A stretch of DNA of 64,000 nucleotides from Anaeroplasmataceae bacterium (GCA_020025015.1 JAHHSV010000002.1:1-64000); one strand, 5' to 3'; shown: positions 1-8,802, counted from the first letter of the stretch. Notes: generated by a model from the sequence alone, not told the origin. Translations and numbers: made by a program.

Positions 1-27
1 TATATAATAATCCCTAATTAATGTCAA

Positions 28-119
28 TTAATTTTTTTCTTTAATTGGCTTTAATTTTTTTCTTTAATTGGCTTTAATTTTTTTCTTTAATTGGCTTTAA
101 TTTTTTTCTTTAATTGGCT
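28..119. repeat. 23-bp tandem repeat, four copies, spanning the dnaE stop codon
   Basis: Four head-to-tail copies of a 23-base unit whose GGCT motif recurs at 47, 70, 93 and 116. The rightmost copy encodes the last residues of DnaE (PIKEKN) and its TAA stop; the other three lie directly downstream. Since 23 is not a multiple of three, the extra copies do not continue the DnaE frame. It looks like replication-slippage expansion of the 3' end of the gene. No hairpin terminator is visible in it. Confidence 0.9.
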
Positions 120-3054
120 TTAAATCTCTTATAATTGCCCCATCATTTGGGCTTTTAATTTGAATATCTACAATATATGTACCATCTTCATTTATTAAAC
201 CCAAGACCTCATTATATAAATCATTAAAAATAACAAATTCTAGTTCTCTAGTATCATCGTATATTAAGCCTCTTAGAATTGTTTTTTTATTCTTAGTAAC
301 ATAAATATTTAAATTTTTAAACTTAACTACTGAAGTCATATATTGCTCTTGCTTACTTAATGGCAATAATCTATGCTTCTTTCTAATTAAAGCTAAATAT
401 TTCGTTGGATCATAATTAATATAATAGCCTAAATACTTAAACTCCATTTCGCTTAAATAAGCTTCCTCATACTCAGACTTTTCTTCCTTAACGTCACCTA
501 AAAGCTTATCCATTAGGCTTATTTCTAAGGACTTGCTTTCCATTAAAGCCTTCTTGGTCTTCTTAAAGCAATCAAGGGCGCTAGTAAAAATCAAGCCTTC
601 CATTGCGTTACTATTAACAAAAGGACATCTTTCCTTAAAGTTATTAAAATCATTAAAAATTCCATTTGCTCTCGCTTCTAGTATTTCCTTAGTAACCTGA
701 TTACCAATACCTAAAATAGCGGTAAAAGGTAAATATAAGGAATTCTTATAGGAAACAAATTTATCCGTTGAAATATTAATATTAGGTGCCATTATTCTCA
801 CACCATGATTTTTAGCATAATTTAAATAGCTTGCTGTAGTCGCCTGACTACCAATAACGTTATTTAAAATATTTGCCATAAAATTACTAAAATAATATGT
901 TTTTAAATAAGCCATTTGATAGCTTACTACTGCATAGGCAACACTGTGAGCCTTATTAAAGCCGTAGTTTGCAAACTTAACAATGTAATCGTAAATTTTA
1001 TTACTTATATCCATACTATAGCCAGTATTCATAGCACTACCTACAAACTTATCTCTTTCAGCCTCTAATACATCAAGCTTTTTCTTACTAACGGCACGAC
1101 GTAAAATATCAGCCTGACCTAAGGAATAGCTGGCAAACTTGCAGGCTATTTTAATAATTTGCTCCTGATAAACAATAATACCATATGTATCCTTTAAAAT
1201 AGGCTCTAAATCCGGATGCAAATATTCAAACCTTTTACCATGCCTACGGGCGATAAATTCATCAATATTATCCATTGGGCCTGGACGATATAAGGCAAGC
1301 ACCGCAACTAAATCCTCAAACCTTGAAGGCTTAAGCTTAGTTAAAACAATTCTAATGCCGCGTGATTCTAATTGGAAAACGCCTAAGGTATCCGCATTCG
1401 ATAATAGCTCTAAGACATTCTTATCATTTAAATTTATCTCTCTTAGCCATTTAGCATCCTTATTAATTTCCTTTAAAATATTATCAATTATTGTTAAATT
1501 TTTAATACCTAAAAAGTCCATTTTTAATAAGCCTAAGGATTCAAGCTCTGAGGCCTGAAGCTGAGACTGTAAAATACCATTAGGGCCCTCCTGAAATGGT
1601 ATAACATCCATTAAATCAATATCTGAAATAATTATACCGGCTGCGTGAGTTGAGATATTTCGTGGAAGCCCATCTAAACGCTTTAAAATATATAGGAAAT
1701 TATAAACATCAGGTCGATAGGTAAACTCGGCTAATAGCTTATCAAAATCATTATTTTCTTCAACTAGCTTCACAATTTCCTTAATGATTTTATTTTCAAT
1801 CTTTAATACCCTACCTAAATCTCTAACTGAGCTTTTTAAGGAAAAGGTACCAAAGGTTGTAATGCTTGAAACATGGTTTTCCCCATAAAAGTCCTTAACA
1901 TATTTAATTACCATATCACGCTTATTATCTGGAAAGTCCGTATCGATATCAGGCATACTTACTCTTTCCGGATTTAAGAAACGCTCAAATAACAAGTCAT
2001 ATTTTAAAGGATCAATATCGGTAATTCCTAAGGAATAGGCAACAAGGGAGCTTGCAGCACTACCTCTACCTGGGCCAACCAATACGCCATTTTTCTTAGC
2101 ATATCTAATGAAATCCCAAACTATTAGGAAATAATCATTAAATTGCATATCATTTATTACCTTAAGCTCCTTATTTAATCTTTCTAAATAAGGCTTATTA
2201 TTTCTTATACCACTAGTAGCCAAGCGTCTATTTAAGCCCTTACTTGCAAGCTTAAACAAATAATCCTTGGCACTAATACCATCTAAAGGAAATTTAGGCA
2301 TTCTAACCTTTTCCTTAAATAAATCTAAATTAATACTTTTAACAAGCTCATTAGTATTTTCAATAAACTCTAAGGCCTCAATATCATTTTCTATTGCGCT
2401 ATCATAAAAGCTAAAATCACCATCAATTGGATTATCCGAATGACCCTTTAGCTTATATAAAAAATCATAAACAATTCTATCTTCCTTGTATAAATACTTT
2501 AGCTCATGGATATATACGCTTAAAATTCCTAAATCTCTAGCTAGAGCTGCAGCCTCTTTATTAATTTCTCGCTTTTGGTTAACCTGGAAGGTAACACCTA
2601 AATATAGGTGATTAAATATTTTGCTGTATTCCTCTAAAGCATCTCTACCCTCATATGGACAAGCTCCACTAATGCTTCTTTCAACAATAGACTTCATTGC
2701 AACTAAAATTTGATAGCTATTTTTAGATAGCTTAACTAGTAAATCCAAATTCAATTTACCAAGCTCAACCATACTAGATAAACGTAATAAATCACGATAG
2801 CCTGCATTATTAAAAGGATAAATCAAAAAGGTATCAATATAATTATCCCTTTCTAAATTTACCTCTAAGCCAATTACTGGCTTAATTCCTTTAGCCATAC
2901 ACTTGTTATAAAACTGCATATGCCCTGATAAATTTCTATCTGTTATTGATAAAAAATCAAATTGCATTTTTTCGGCATAAGAAATATATTCATCTAAATG
3001 AACTGCATTATCAAGAATATTAAATTCAGTTTCACCATATAAGAATCCCTTCAT
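97..3054 (-). CDS. dnaE: DNA polymerase III alpha subunit, DnaE type
   Basis: Replicative DNA polymerase of the C family, acting in the cytoplasmic replisome. In order: an N-terminal PHP domain (about 1-200), the palm with the catalytic PDIDTDF motif near residue 370 just after the GRGSAASS stretch, the fingers with YQEQ and NYGFNKAHS, a helix-hairpin-helix region near 750-800, and a short C-terminal OB-like part. At 985 aa it is shorter than Bacillus DnaE (about 1,100). The PHP metal ligands are degenerate: the usual HxH start reads LYGET and the later TDH reads TDR, so this domain is probably not an active nuclease. The ATG is preceded by AGGTG at good spacing. It lies 54 bases downstream of the Ig-like surface protein gene and probably shares its transcript. 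The C-terminus lies in a 23-bp tandem repeat. Confidence 0.96.
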   Translation of the reverse strand: MKGFLYGETEFNILDNAVHLDEYISYAEKMQFDFLSITDRNLSGHMQFYNKCMAKGIKPVIGLEVNLERDNYIDTFLIYPFNNAGYRDLLRLSSMVELGKLNLDLLVKLSKNSYQILVAMKSIVERSISGACPYEGRDALEEYSKIFNHLYLGVTFQVNQKREINKEAAALARDLGILSVYIHELKYLYKEDRIVYDFLYKLKGHSDNPIDGDFSFYDSAIENDIEALEFIENTNELVKSINLDLFKEKVRMPKFPLDGISAKDYLFKLASKGLNRRLATSGIRNNKPYLERLNKELKVINDMQFNDYFLIVWDFIRYAKKNGVLVGPGRGSAASSLVAYSLGITDIDPLKYDLLFERFLNPERVSMPDIDTDFPDNKRDMVIKYVKDFYGENHVSSITTFGTFSLKSSVRDLGRVLKIENKIIKEIVKLVEENNDFDKLLAEFTYRPDVYNFLYILKRLDGLPRNISTHAAGIIISDIDLMDVIPFQEGPNGILQSQLQASELESLGLLKMDFLGIKNLTIIDNILKEINKDAKWLREINLNDKNVLELLSNADTLGVFQLESRGIRIVLTKLKPSRFEDLVAVLALYRPGPMDNIDEFIARRHGKRFEYLHPDLEPILKDTYGIIVYQEQIIKIACKFASYSLGQADILRRAVSKKKLDVLEAERDKFVGSAMNTGYSMDISNKIYDYIVKFANYGFNKAHSVAYAVVSYQMAYLKTYYFSNFMANILNNVIGSQATTASYLNYAKNHGVRIMAPNINISTDKFVSYKNSLYLPFTAILGIGNQVTKEILEARANGIFNDFNNFKERCPFVNSNAMEGLIFTSALDCFKKTKKALMESKSLEISLMDKLLGDVKEEKSEYEEAYLSEMEFKYLGYYINYDPTKYLALIRKKHRLLPLSKQEQYMTSVVKFKNLNIYVTKNKKTILRGLIYDDTRELEFVIFNDLYNEVLGLINEDGTYIVDIQIKSPNDGAIIRDLKPIKEKN

Positions 3055-3108
3055 TGCTTACACCTACTTTTAAAGGTATTTTAGCATAATTTAGGCTAAA
3101 GTTATAGT

Positions 3109-4557
3109 CTAATCATCCTCTATTAGCCTTTTTTCTTTTTTTCTTTTATATAAATAATAGCCTAAAAATCCTAAAAACACTAAACACAATAAAACGATTA
3201 CTATTATCTTTCCCTTACTAAGGTTTATTTTATTATCATTTTTAGGCAAAACATTTATAGCTATTATTCCATGGTTGAAAAGCCCTGATGAATTATAGCA
3301 GGTTATTGTTACATAATAAATTCCTGGCGTATTATTATCAAAGCTACCATAATCAATATTTACACTATCTAAAATATTAGGATCAGAGGGATCTTCGATA
3401 AAATAATGCTTTGTAATATCAACAATTTCTCCTTCCTTTATTTCGATATTTTCACATCTAATGCTAGGCTTAACCATGCTTACTAAATTAACCTTCAGCA
3501 CCTTTTTTGTCGTATTACCATCCAAATCAGTTAGCTCATATGTTACCTCATAGCTACCAACCTGATTAATAAGAGTACTATAATCTATTTTTACATTTTC
3601 AAACATATTAATGCCATTATCGCTAGCTTGCTTGATATACTTAGTAAAAATAGTTTCTTCAAATTTCGTTTCATATTCTAGGGTTATTTGCTGGTGGCTT
3701 AATTCTAAAACCGGAAAAATCAAATCAACAACTGCTACATCTATACGATAGGTACTAATATTATTTTCATGATCATTAAAGCTAACCAAAACGTCTCTAT
3801 ATTCCCCTATCTTATTAATATCTAAGCCTTCAATTCTAATAGTATTAAACACATCGCCATCTAAATCATCAACAGCTTTAAAGTACTTTTTCCAATCCAC
3901 CTCCTTACCCTTTTCTAAAACCAGCTTATTTTCCTTTCCTAAATAATTTATAACCGGTCCAACCTTATCAACAATATTTATTTTTAATTTTTCAGTATCA
4001 CTATTACCACTACCATCAACTGCTGTAATTAGAGCCTCATAGCTACCTACCCGATTAAAATCTACTAAATCTAAATCAAGATTAACTACACAATCATCCT
4101 TTAAATTATCCTTAATGCTATAAAAACTCTTAAAATCTATGCTATGAGGCTTTGTCTTAACATTTATGCTAATCTCATCATCTAATAAATAAATTACTGG
4201 TGCTATATCATCATAAACATTAAAGGTAATTAGCTGCTTATAATTTTCACAATTACCAGGCTTATATTTATGTTCAATAGCCTTATACCAAACCTTGTAT
4301 TCGCCCGGCTTATTAGTATTAACATCCTTTAAATAATAGAGCCAATCGCCATTTCTGTTATATTCAATTGAAGCATCACTACAATGCCTATTATCAATAT
4401 AAAGCTTAGCCTGAGGTAAGGCTGTATAGTTATAAATACTTGATTGAATCGTCACATCAATATAGGTATTTTCCCATTCATATCGATAGCTTTTAGCCAA
4501 CACCCTAGGAAAGCTAAAAAATAGGAGCGTAAAAAGTAAAATTAATATTTTTTTCAT
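3109..4557 (-). CDS. Cell-surface protein with tandem Ig-like (DUF5011-type) domains and C-terminal membrane anchor
   Basis: Predicted exported protein of 482 aa. Residues 1-21 form a signal peptide ending in VLAKS. The body holds several bacterial Ig-like domains of the Cry22/DUF5011 kind, seen as repeated segments of the form 'D..gP.i.....', '..VGSYE....a.D..GN' followed by 'V.D' linkers (about residues 115-440). One transmembrane helix (about 446-470) is followed by a short basic tail with RKKEKR. No sortase motif is seen, so anchoring is by the helix. Such domains usually mediate adhesion or spacing at the cell surface; the ligand is unknown. It starts 4 bases after the upstream XRE/TPR regulator gene, which suggests co-transcription and perhaps control by it. 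Confidence 0.75.
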   Translation of the reverse strand: MKKILILLFTLLFFSFPRVLAKSYRYEWENTYIDVTIQSSIYNYTALPQAKLYIDNRHCSDASIEYNRNGDWLYYLKDVNTNKPGEYKVWYKAIEHKYKPGNCENYKQLITFNVYDDIAPVIYLLDDEISINVKTKPHSIDFKSFYSIKDNLKDDCVVNLDLDLVDFNRVGSYEALITAVDGSGNSDTEKLKINIVDKVGPVINYLGKENKLVLEKGKEVDWKKYFKAVDDLDGDVFNTIRIEGLDINKIGEYRDVLVSFNDHENNISTYRIDVAVVDLIFPVLELSHQQITLEYETKFEETIFTKYIKQASDNGINMFENVKIDYSTLINQVGSYEVTYELTDLDGNTTKKVLKVNLVSMVKPSIRCENIEIKEGEIVDITKHYFIEDPSDPNILDSVNIDYGSFDNNTPGIYYVTITCYNSSGLFNHGIIAINVLPKNDNKINLSKGKIIVIVLLCLVFLGFLGYYLYKRKKEKRLIEDD

Positions 4558-4561
4558 ATGA

Positions 4562-5737
4562 TCATATTTGCCTTACAACCTTTTTAACTTGGGTTAATTC
4601 TAAATACATATCAAGAAAAATTTTATACTTATTAGGTCTATGAATAGAAAGAGCCATTTCCTCTAAATAATAATCTGCCGCAAAATATAAATACTTATTA
4701 ATAGCAACAGGAAAGGCAACATTTAACAAATATTCATAAGCCTTCTCAAGGCTCCTATTTTTTAAATCCAAATAAATTAAATAGTGCTTATACTCGCTTC
4801 TAATTTCTGATTCCTTTAAAAATTTATTTAAATCATTAGAATTATTATTAATAAAATAATAAGCTTTACCTAATTCATCTAAGGAAGCAAGCTCATAATC
4901 CTTATAATTTTCCATTTTTAAATTATATATATAATCTAACGAATTGATTTTTTTAATATCCGCTATCTTTTTTATCGTATCCTTATAAGCCGAATAATTT
5001 TCTTCTAATAAATAAAAGTAAGCCATATCAAAGTGAATACGATCAAGCTTTAAATTATCACCATAGGTAAAGGCTGTTTTTTCTAATTCTGAATAATATT
5101 TACTAGTGTTAGGGCTATGCGTAATTAAAGCAGATTCAAATAGATAGGCAAGCTGGATAGGTAAAAGATAATCAACATCTAGCTTATTTAGAATTCCTAA
5201 TTTTAAATAATCACTAGCATTAACATAATCGCCAATATAATATAAATAAATTCCATAAAAGCTCACAAAAATCATTAAATCTAAATTGGCTAAAGAGGCA
5301 GTAAGCTTTTCAAGCTTTAAGATGCATCTTCTAGCTTCATCTAAATCATTTCTGCTTAGACCAAAAATTAGCCTAATTAACTCAACCCTATGATTATCTA
5401 AGCCTCTTAATTTATCTAAGATTTCCTCTTCCCTTGCTAATTGCTTAAAGTAAAACATTTTAACTGCCTCTATTAATAGCTCACGTGACTCTAAAAGATA
5501 GCTTTCCTTTTCCTCAGAAATACCAACCTTTTCACAAATATCATGTAAGCATTTTTGACTTGGCTTAATTTGATTTCTTTCAACCTTACAAATATAGGAT
5601 ATTGAACAATTTTCATCAGCTATAGCCTTTAAGGTCTTTCCTCTATTAATTCTATGCTGCTTAATTTCAGCTCCTAAGGCATTATACACATCATCCTTTT
5701 GCTGCATTCTTCTGGTCAATTCATACTTAATATTCAT
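4562..5737 (-). CDS. XRE-family transcriptional regulator with TPR-like C-terminal region (Rgg/PlcR-like layout)
   Basis: Residues about 20-75 form a Cro/C1-type helix-turn-helix (AEIKQHRINRGKTLKAIAD... ISYICKVERNQIKPS). The remaining 300 residues are all-helical, with paired aromatic helices that look like TPR repeats. This layout is that of the RRNPP group (Rgg, PlcR, PrgX), whose TPR part binds a small peptide; no candidate peptide gene was recognised nearby, so peptide sensing is inference. It is the first gene of the unit with the surface protein and dnaE. The ATG follows a GGGGGAT ribosome binding site that is part of an inverted repeat, and a longer inverted repeat overlaps the promoter. 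Confidence 0.75.
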   Translation of the reverse strand: MNIKYELTRRMQQKDDVYNALGAEIKQHRINRGKTLKAIADENCSISYICKVERNQIKPSQKCLHDICEKVGISEEKESYLLESRELLIEAVKMFYFKQLAREEEILDKLRGLDNHRVELIRLIFGLSRNDLDEARRCILKLEKLTASLANLDLMIFVSFYGIYLYYIGDYVNASDYLKLGILNKLDVDYLLPIQLAYLFESALITHSPNTSKYYSELEKTAFTYGDNLKLDRIHFDMAYFYLLEENYSAYKDTIKKIADIKKINSLDYIYNLKMENYKDYELASLDELGKAYYFINNNSNDLNKFLKESEIRSEYKHYLIYLDLKNRSLEKAYEYLLNVAFPVAINKYLYFAADYYLEEMALSIHRPNKYKIFLDMYLELTQVKKVVRQI

Positions 5738-5740
5738 ATT

Positions 5741-5764
5741 TATCCCCCTTTTTAAAAAAGGATA
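5741..5764 (-). promoter_or_regulatory. Leader inverted repeat covering the ribosome binding site of the XRE/TPR gene
   Basis: TATCC and GGATA arms flank CCTTTTT/AAAAAAGG, so the G-rich ribosome binding site of the regulator gene could pair with upstream bases in the mRNA. This could dampen translation. Pairing is mostly A-U and weak. Confidence 0.35.
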
Positions 5765-5785
5765 TACTATCTACTTTTATACTTC

Positions 5786-5816
5786 CATAAATTATTTGGT
5801 CTAAGTATAATTTATG
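5786..5816. promoter_or_regulatory. Perfect 10-bp inverted repeat upstream of the XRE/TPR regulator gene, candidate operator
   Basis: CATAAATTAT and ATAATTTATG are exact reverse complements separated by 11 bases, about 50 bases upstream of the regulator start. A TATACT -10-like hexamer on the leftward strand overlaps one arm. A second small repeat (TATGC-N7-GCATA) follows. This arrangement fits an operator for autoregulation. Confidence 0.5.
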
Positions 5817-5841
5817 CAAAGAAAGCATAGTCTATTGACAA

Positions 5842-5884
5842 AAAAGAAGTTTTTGCTAGATAAACTAACAAAAACTTCTCTTTT
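5842..5884 (-). terminator. Rho-independent terminator after copA
   Basis: Stem AGAAGTTTTTG / CAAAAACTTCT (11 bp, 13-base loop) followed on the leftward strand by a T run. T-rich sequence on the other side may make it work in both directions. Confidence 0.8.
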
Positions 5885-5899
5885 TTTAATATTAACTTC

Positions 5900-6100
5900 C
5901 TATAAAGAAGCTTCGTAGCCAGCATCCTTAATAGCTTTTACTAATGCTTCATTTGAAACATTACCATTAGTTTCAACTACTGCTTCCTTGTTTTCTAAAG
6001 AAACCTCGACAGACTTAACACCTTCTAAAGCCTCTAAGGCCTTCTTAACATGACCTACACAGTGCATGCACATCATACCTTCAACATGAATCTTAACCAT
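5900..6100 (-). CDS. copZ: Nested in-frame CopZ-like copper chaperone (internal start within copA)
   Basis: The last 66 codons of copA encode a complete HMA-fold metallochaperone: MVKIHVEGMMCMHC at the start, typical beta-alpha-beta-beta-alpha-beta length, ending in AGYEASL. Its ATG is preceded by AGGAGGTG at 6106-6113, 5 bases from the start codon, as strong a Shine-Dalgarno as any in the window; within CopA these bases encode VGGEN. A free CopZ would deliver Cu(I) to CopA or CsoR. Many Bacillota carry copZ as a separate gene after copA, so this looks like a copA-copZ fusion in which the copZ start signal was kept. That a separate product is made is inference. Confidence 0.65.
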   Translation of the reverse strand: MVKIHVEGMMCMHCVGHVKKALEALEGVKSVEVSLENKEAVVETNGNVSNEALVKAIKDAGYEASL

Positions 6101-8419
6101 ATTTTCACCTCCTACTTCTTCAATTTTTTCTATTTCTAAAGCCTTACTATCAACTAATTGACAAACTCCAGTTGGGCAGACCTTAACCTCACTTTTAGCC
6201 TTAATTGGCTTATAGAAATTAATTGTTAGTGATGATAACACTACCGAAACGCTTGAGAAGCTCATCGCTATGCTACCAATCATTGGATTAATTGTTAAGC
6301 CTAAGGCTTGGAACATACCAGTTGCTATCGCAACACAAACAACATTATAGAAGAAAGCCCAAAATAAATTTACCTTAATTGTATTTAGGGTTCTGTTTGA
6401 TAATCTAATTACATTTAAAACATCAATTAAAGAATTATTTAATAAAACAATATCACTAGACTCTAAAGCTATATCACTACCACTACCAATAGCTATACCT
6501 AAATCAGCAGTTGCTAAAGCTGGAGCATCATTTACACCATCACCAACCATAGCAACTAGGTGATGCTTATCACCTTTAGCCTTTAATTCGCTAATAATTC
6601 GTTGCTTATCCTCGGGGTAAACATCAGCAATTACCTCATCAACCCCAATTTCACTCGCAATAGCTTTAGCTGTGTTTTCATTATCACCAGTTAGCATAAT
6701 TACTCTAATTCCACGTTCCTTAAGAAGCTTAATTGCTTCAAGTGATGTTTCCTTAGGCTCATCTCTAATTGAAATTATACCAGTTATTTCATCATTTCTT
6801 GTAATAATAAGTGGAGTTTTACCATCCATACTTAATTTATTTAAGGTATCCTCAATATCCTTAGCTAGGGTACCATTATAAATTCTTAAATTACCAATAA
6901 AATAAGTATTACCCTTATAGCTTCCCTTTAAGCCACGAGCATCAATCGCTTCATAGCTTTCAATTTCTAAGCTAGTAGCCTTATTAGCTTCACCATACTC
7001 ACAAACTGCAAGAGATAATGGATGCTCACTCTTTTTTTCAATTGAATAAATAACATTTAATAAATCTGGATCATTTGCTAAATTATAAAAGTCAATAACA
7101 CGAGGCTTCCCCTCTGTAATAGTACCAGTTTTATCCATTACAACAGTCTTAATTAAATGTGATCTTTCTAAAATATCGGCATTTCTAATTAATAAACCAT
7201 TTAAAGCAGCACGACCAGTTGAAACCATTATCGCTACTGGGGTTGCTAAGCCTAAAGCACATGGACAGGCGATAACCACAACAGTTATAGCAAATCTAAA
7301 GGCCTTTTCAAAGTCACCATCTATAGCAATATTGGCAATAAAGGTAATTATGGAAATTAATAAAATAATTGGAACAAACACACCACTAATTTTATCAGCT
7401 AAACGACTAATCGGAGCCTTACTGCTAGAAGCCTCATCTACTAGCTTAATAATATTTTCAAACTTAGTATCCTCGCCAACCTTTAAGGCTTCAAGCTTTG
7501 CATAACCAGTTAAAACTGTTGTTGAAGCATAAACCTCTTCGCCCACTCCTAATTCACGTGGCATACTTTCACCAGTTATATTAGCCTCATCACAGGCAAT
7601 TGTACCTTCAACAATCTTACCATCAACAGGAATTATATTACCCTTTTTAACAATAACAATCTCACCAGGTCTAACATTCTCTGCCTTAATTTCTACTTCC
7701 TTAGAATCACGAATAACTAAAGCAACCTTTGGCTTTAAATCCATTAGCTTAGTAATCGCATCAGTTGTACGACGTTTACTTAATTCCTCAAAATATTTCC
7801 CCATTGAAACAAGCGTTAAAATCATACCCGCTGATTCAATATAAAGATTATGAATATAATCATTATAGCTCATAGAAATCATAAATAAGGCTATAATACC
7901 ATAAACTAAGGAAGCAAAAGCACCTATCGCAATTAAGCTATCCATATTAGGACTACGTTTAATTAATTTATTAGTACCACTTATAAAATAATTTCTATTT
8001 AAATAAACAATTGGTAGGGTTAATAAAAATTGCAATAACGCAAAGCCCATAGGATTTTGCATATGATCAAAAACCGCAGGTAATGGGAAGCCCCACATCA
8101 TGTTACCCATTGAAACATACATAGTAAGAATTAAAAAAACAAAAGAGGCAATAAGTGAGGCAAGCTTATGATCATTTACCTCAGGCGCCTTAGTTAAGGC
8201 CCTCTTATTATTCTTATTAATCGCTCTATAGCCTACACTACTTACAGCAGCCATGATTTTTTCACTGCTTGTAACATTTTCATCATAATCAACATTCATT
8301 ATACCCTTTAAAAGGTTAACGTTGGCACTTCTTACACCCTTTGTATTTTTTACAGCCTTTTCTACGTGCGCCTGACAGGCTGCACAGGTCATACCTAAAA
8401 CATCAAATTTTTCCTTCAT
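5900..8419 (-). CDS. copA: Copper-exporting P1B-type ATPase with N- and C-terminal heavy-metal-binding domains
   Basis: Pumps Cu(I) out of the cytoplasm using ATP. An N-terminal HMA domain carries GMTCAAC (Cys12, Cys15). Six to eight membrane helices follow, with the P1B signature CPC in ACPCALG, the actuator TGES, the phosphorylation site DKTGT, SEHP of the nucleotide-binding domain, and the hinge GDGVNDAPA. All catalytic motifs are intact. Unusually, a second HMA domain with CMHC (Cys784, Cys787) is fused at the C-terminus after a linker holding CPTGVC (Cys748, Cys753). Codon 774 of this reading frame is an ATG with its own strong ribosome binding site (see the nested entry). The gene starts 2 bases after csoR and shares its copper-responsive promoter. 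At 839 aa it is longer than usual only because of the extra domain. Confidence 0.96.
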   Translation of the reverse strand: MKEKFDVLGMTCAACQAHVEKAVKNTKGVRSANVNLLKGIMNVDYDENVTSSEKIMAAVSSVGYRAINKNNKRALTKAPEVNDHKLASLIASFVFLILTMYVSMGNMMWGFPLPAVFDHMQNPMGFALLQFLLTLPIVYLNRNYFISGTNKLIKRSPNMDSLIAIGAFASLVYGIIALFMISMSYNDYIHNLYIESAGMILTLVSMGKYFEELSKRRTTDAITKLMDLKPKVALVIRDSKEVEIKAENVRPGEIVIVKKGNIIPVDGKIVEGTIACDEANITGESMPRELGVGEEVYASTTVLTGYAKLEALKVGEDTKFENIIKLVDEASSSKAPISRLADKISGVFVPIILLISIITFIANIAIDGDFEKAFRFAITVVVIACPCALGLATPVAIMVSTGRAALNGLLIRNADILERSHLIKTVVMDKTGTITEGKPRVIDFYNLANDPDLLNVIYSIEKKSEHPLSLAVCEYGEANKATSLEIESYEAIDARGLKGSYKGNTYFIGNLRIYNGTLAKDIEDTLNKLSMDGKTPLIITRNDEITGIISIRDEPKETSLEAIKLLKERGIRVIMLTGDNENTAKAIASEIGVDEVIADVYPEDKQRIISELKAKGDKHHLVAMVGDGVNDAPALATADLGIAIGSGSDIALESSDIVLLNNSLIDVLNVIRLSNRTLNTIKVNLFWAFFYNVVCVAIATGMFQALGLTINPMIGSIAMSFSSVSVVLSSLTINFYKPIKAKSEVKVCPTGVCQLVDSKALEIEKIEEVGGENMVKIHVEGMMCMHCVGHVKKALEALEGVKSVEVSLENKEAVVETNGNVSNEALVKAIKDAGYEASL

Positions 8420-8421
8420 AA

Positions 8422-8706
8422 TTAAAACCTCTTAAACAGATCACTAATTTCATCAACTACACTATAATCACCATTTTTAATTGAATCAATTAAACAAGAA
8501 TGAATGTGATGATCTAAAATAATACCTGCTAAGCTTTTAATTGACTTTTCAACAGCACTTAGCTGAATTAAAACATCCTGACAATATCTGTCATCTTCAA
8601 TCATGTTCTTTATTCCATTAATTTGACCAGAAATTCGGTTTATGCGGTTAATCAAAACCTTCTTTTCTTCTTCACTTCTAATCTTTTTCTTACATGAGCA
8701 TTCCAT
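8422..8706 (-). CDS. csoR: Copper-sensing transcriptional repressor CsoR
   Basis: All-helical DUF156 repressor of 94 aa that releases DNA when it binds Cu(I). The copper ligands of the family are present with exact spacing: Cys42, His67 and Cys71 (C-x24-H-x3-C). The basic N-terminal helix with NRINRISGQINGI contacts DNA. Two extra cysteines lie at positions 3 and 5. It is the first gene of the csoR-copA unit; its ATG follows GAGGTG, and a palindromic operator lies in its promoter, so it is autoregulated. Confidence 0.95.
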   Translation of the reverse strand: MECSCKKKIRSEEEKKVLINRINRISGQINGIKNMIEDDRYCQDVLIQLSAVEKSIKSLAGIILDHHIHSCLIDSIKNGDYSVVDEISDLFKRF

Positions 8707-8728
8707 ATTAGCACCTCATTTCACCTTT

Positions 8729-8750
8729 ATTATATACCCCCATAGGGTAT
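8729..8750 (-). promoter_or_regulatory. CsoR operator and -10 box of the csoR-copA operon
   Basis: ATACCC-N5-GGGTAT (8734-8750) is a perfect 6-bp inverted repeat, and its C/G runs match known CsoR boxes upstream of copZA in Bacillota. It abuts TATAAT on the leftward strand (8729-8734), so bound CsoR would cover the -35/-10 spacer and block transcription. It is one of few GC-rich blocks in the intergenic DNA. Confidence 0.85.
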
Positions 8751-8770
8751 TTTAAAAGAAATTTGCTCAT

Positions 8771-8802
8771 TAAAAAAAGAATCTTTTTTTATTAAAGATT
8801 CT
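8771..8802 (-). terminator. Rho-independent terminator after pncC
   Basis: Stem AGAATCTTT / AAAGATTCT with a 7-base loop, followed leftward by seven T. It overlaps the pncC stop codon and isolates the csoR promoter. Confidence 0.8.

Noticed and set aside
28..119. Short repeats that could be the edge of a CRISPR array
   Set aside because: The 23-base units are directly adjacent without spacers, and one encodes the end of DnaE; no cas genes are present.
3055..3108. Hairpin TTTAGC-N9-GCTAAA between the surface-protein gene and dnaE as a terminator
   Set aside because: Arms of six bases with no T run on the leftward strand; too weak to call.
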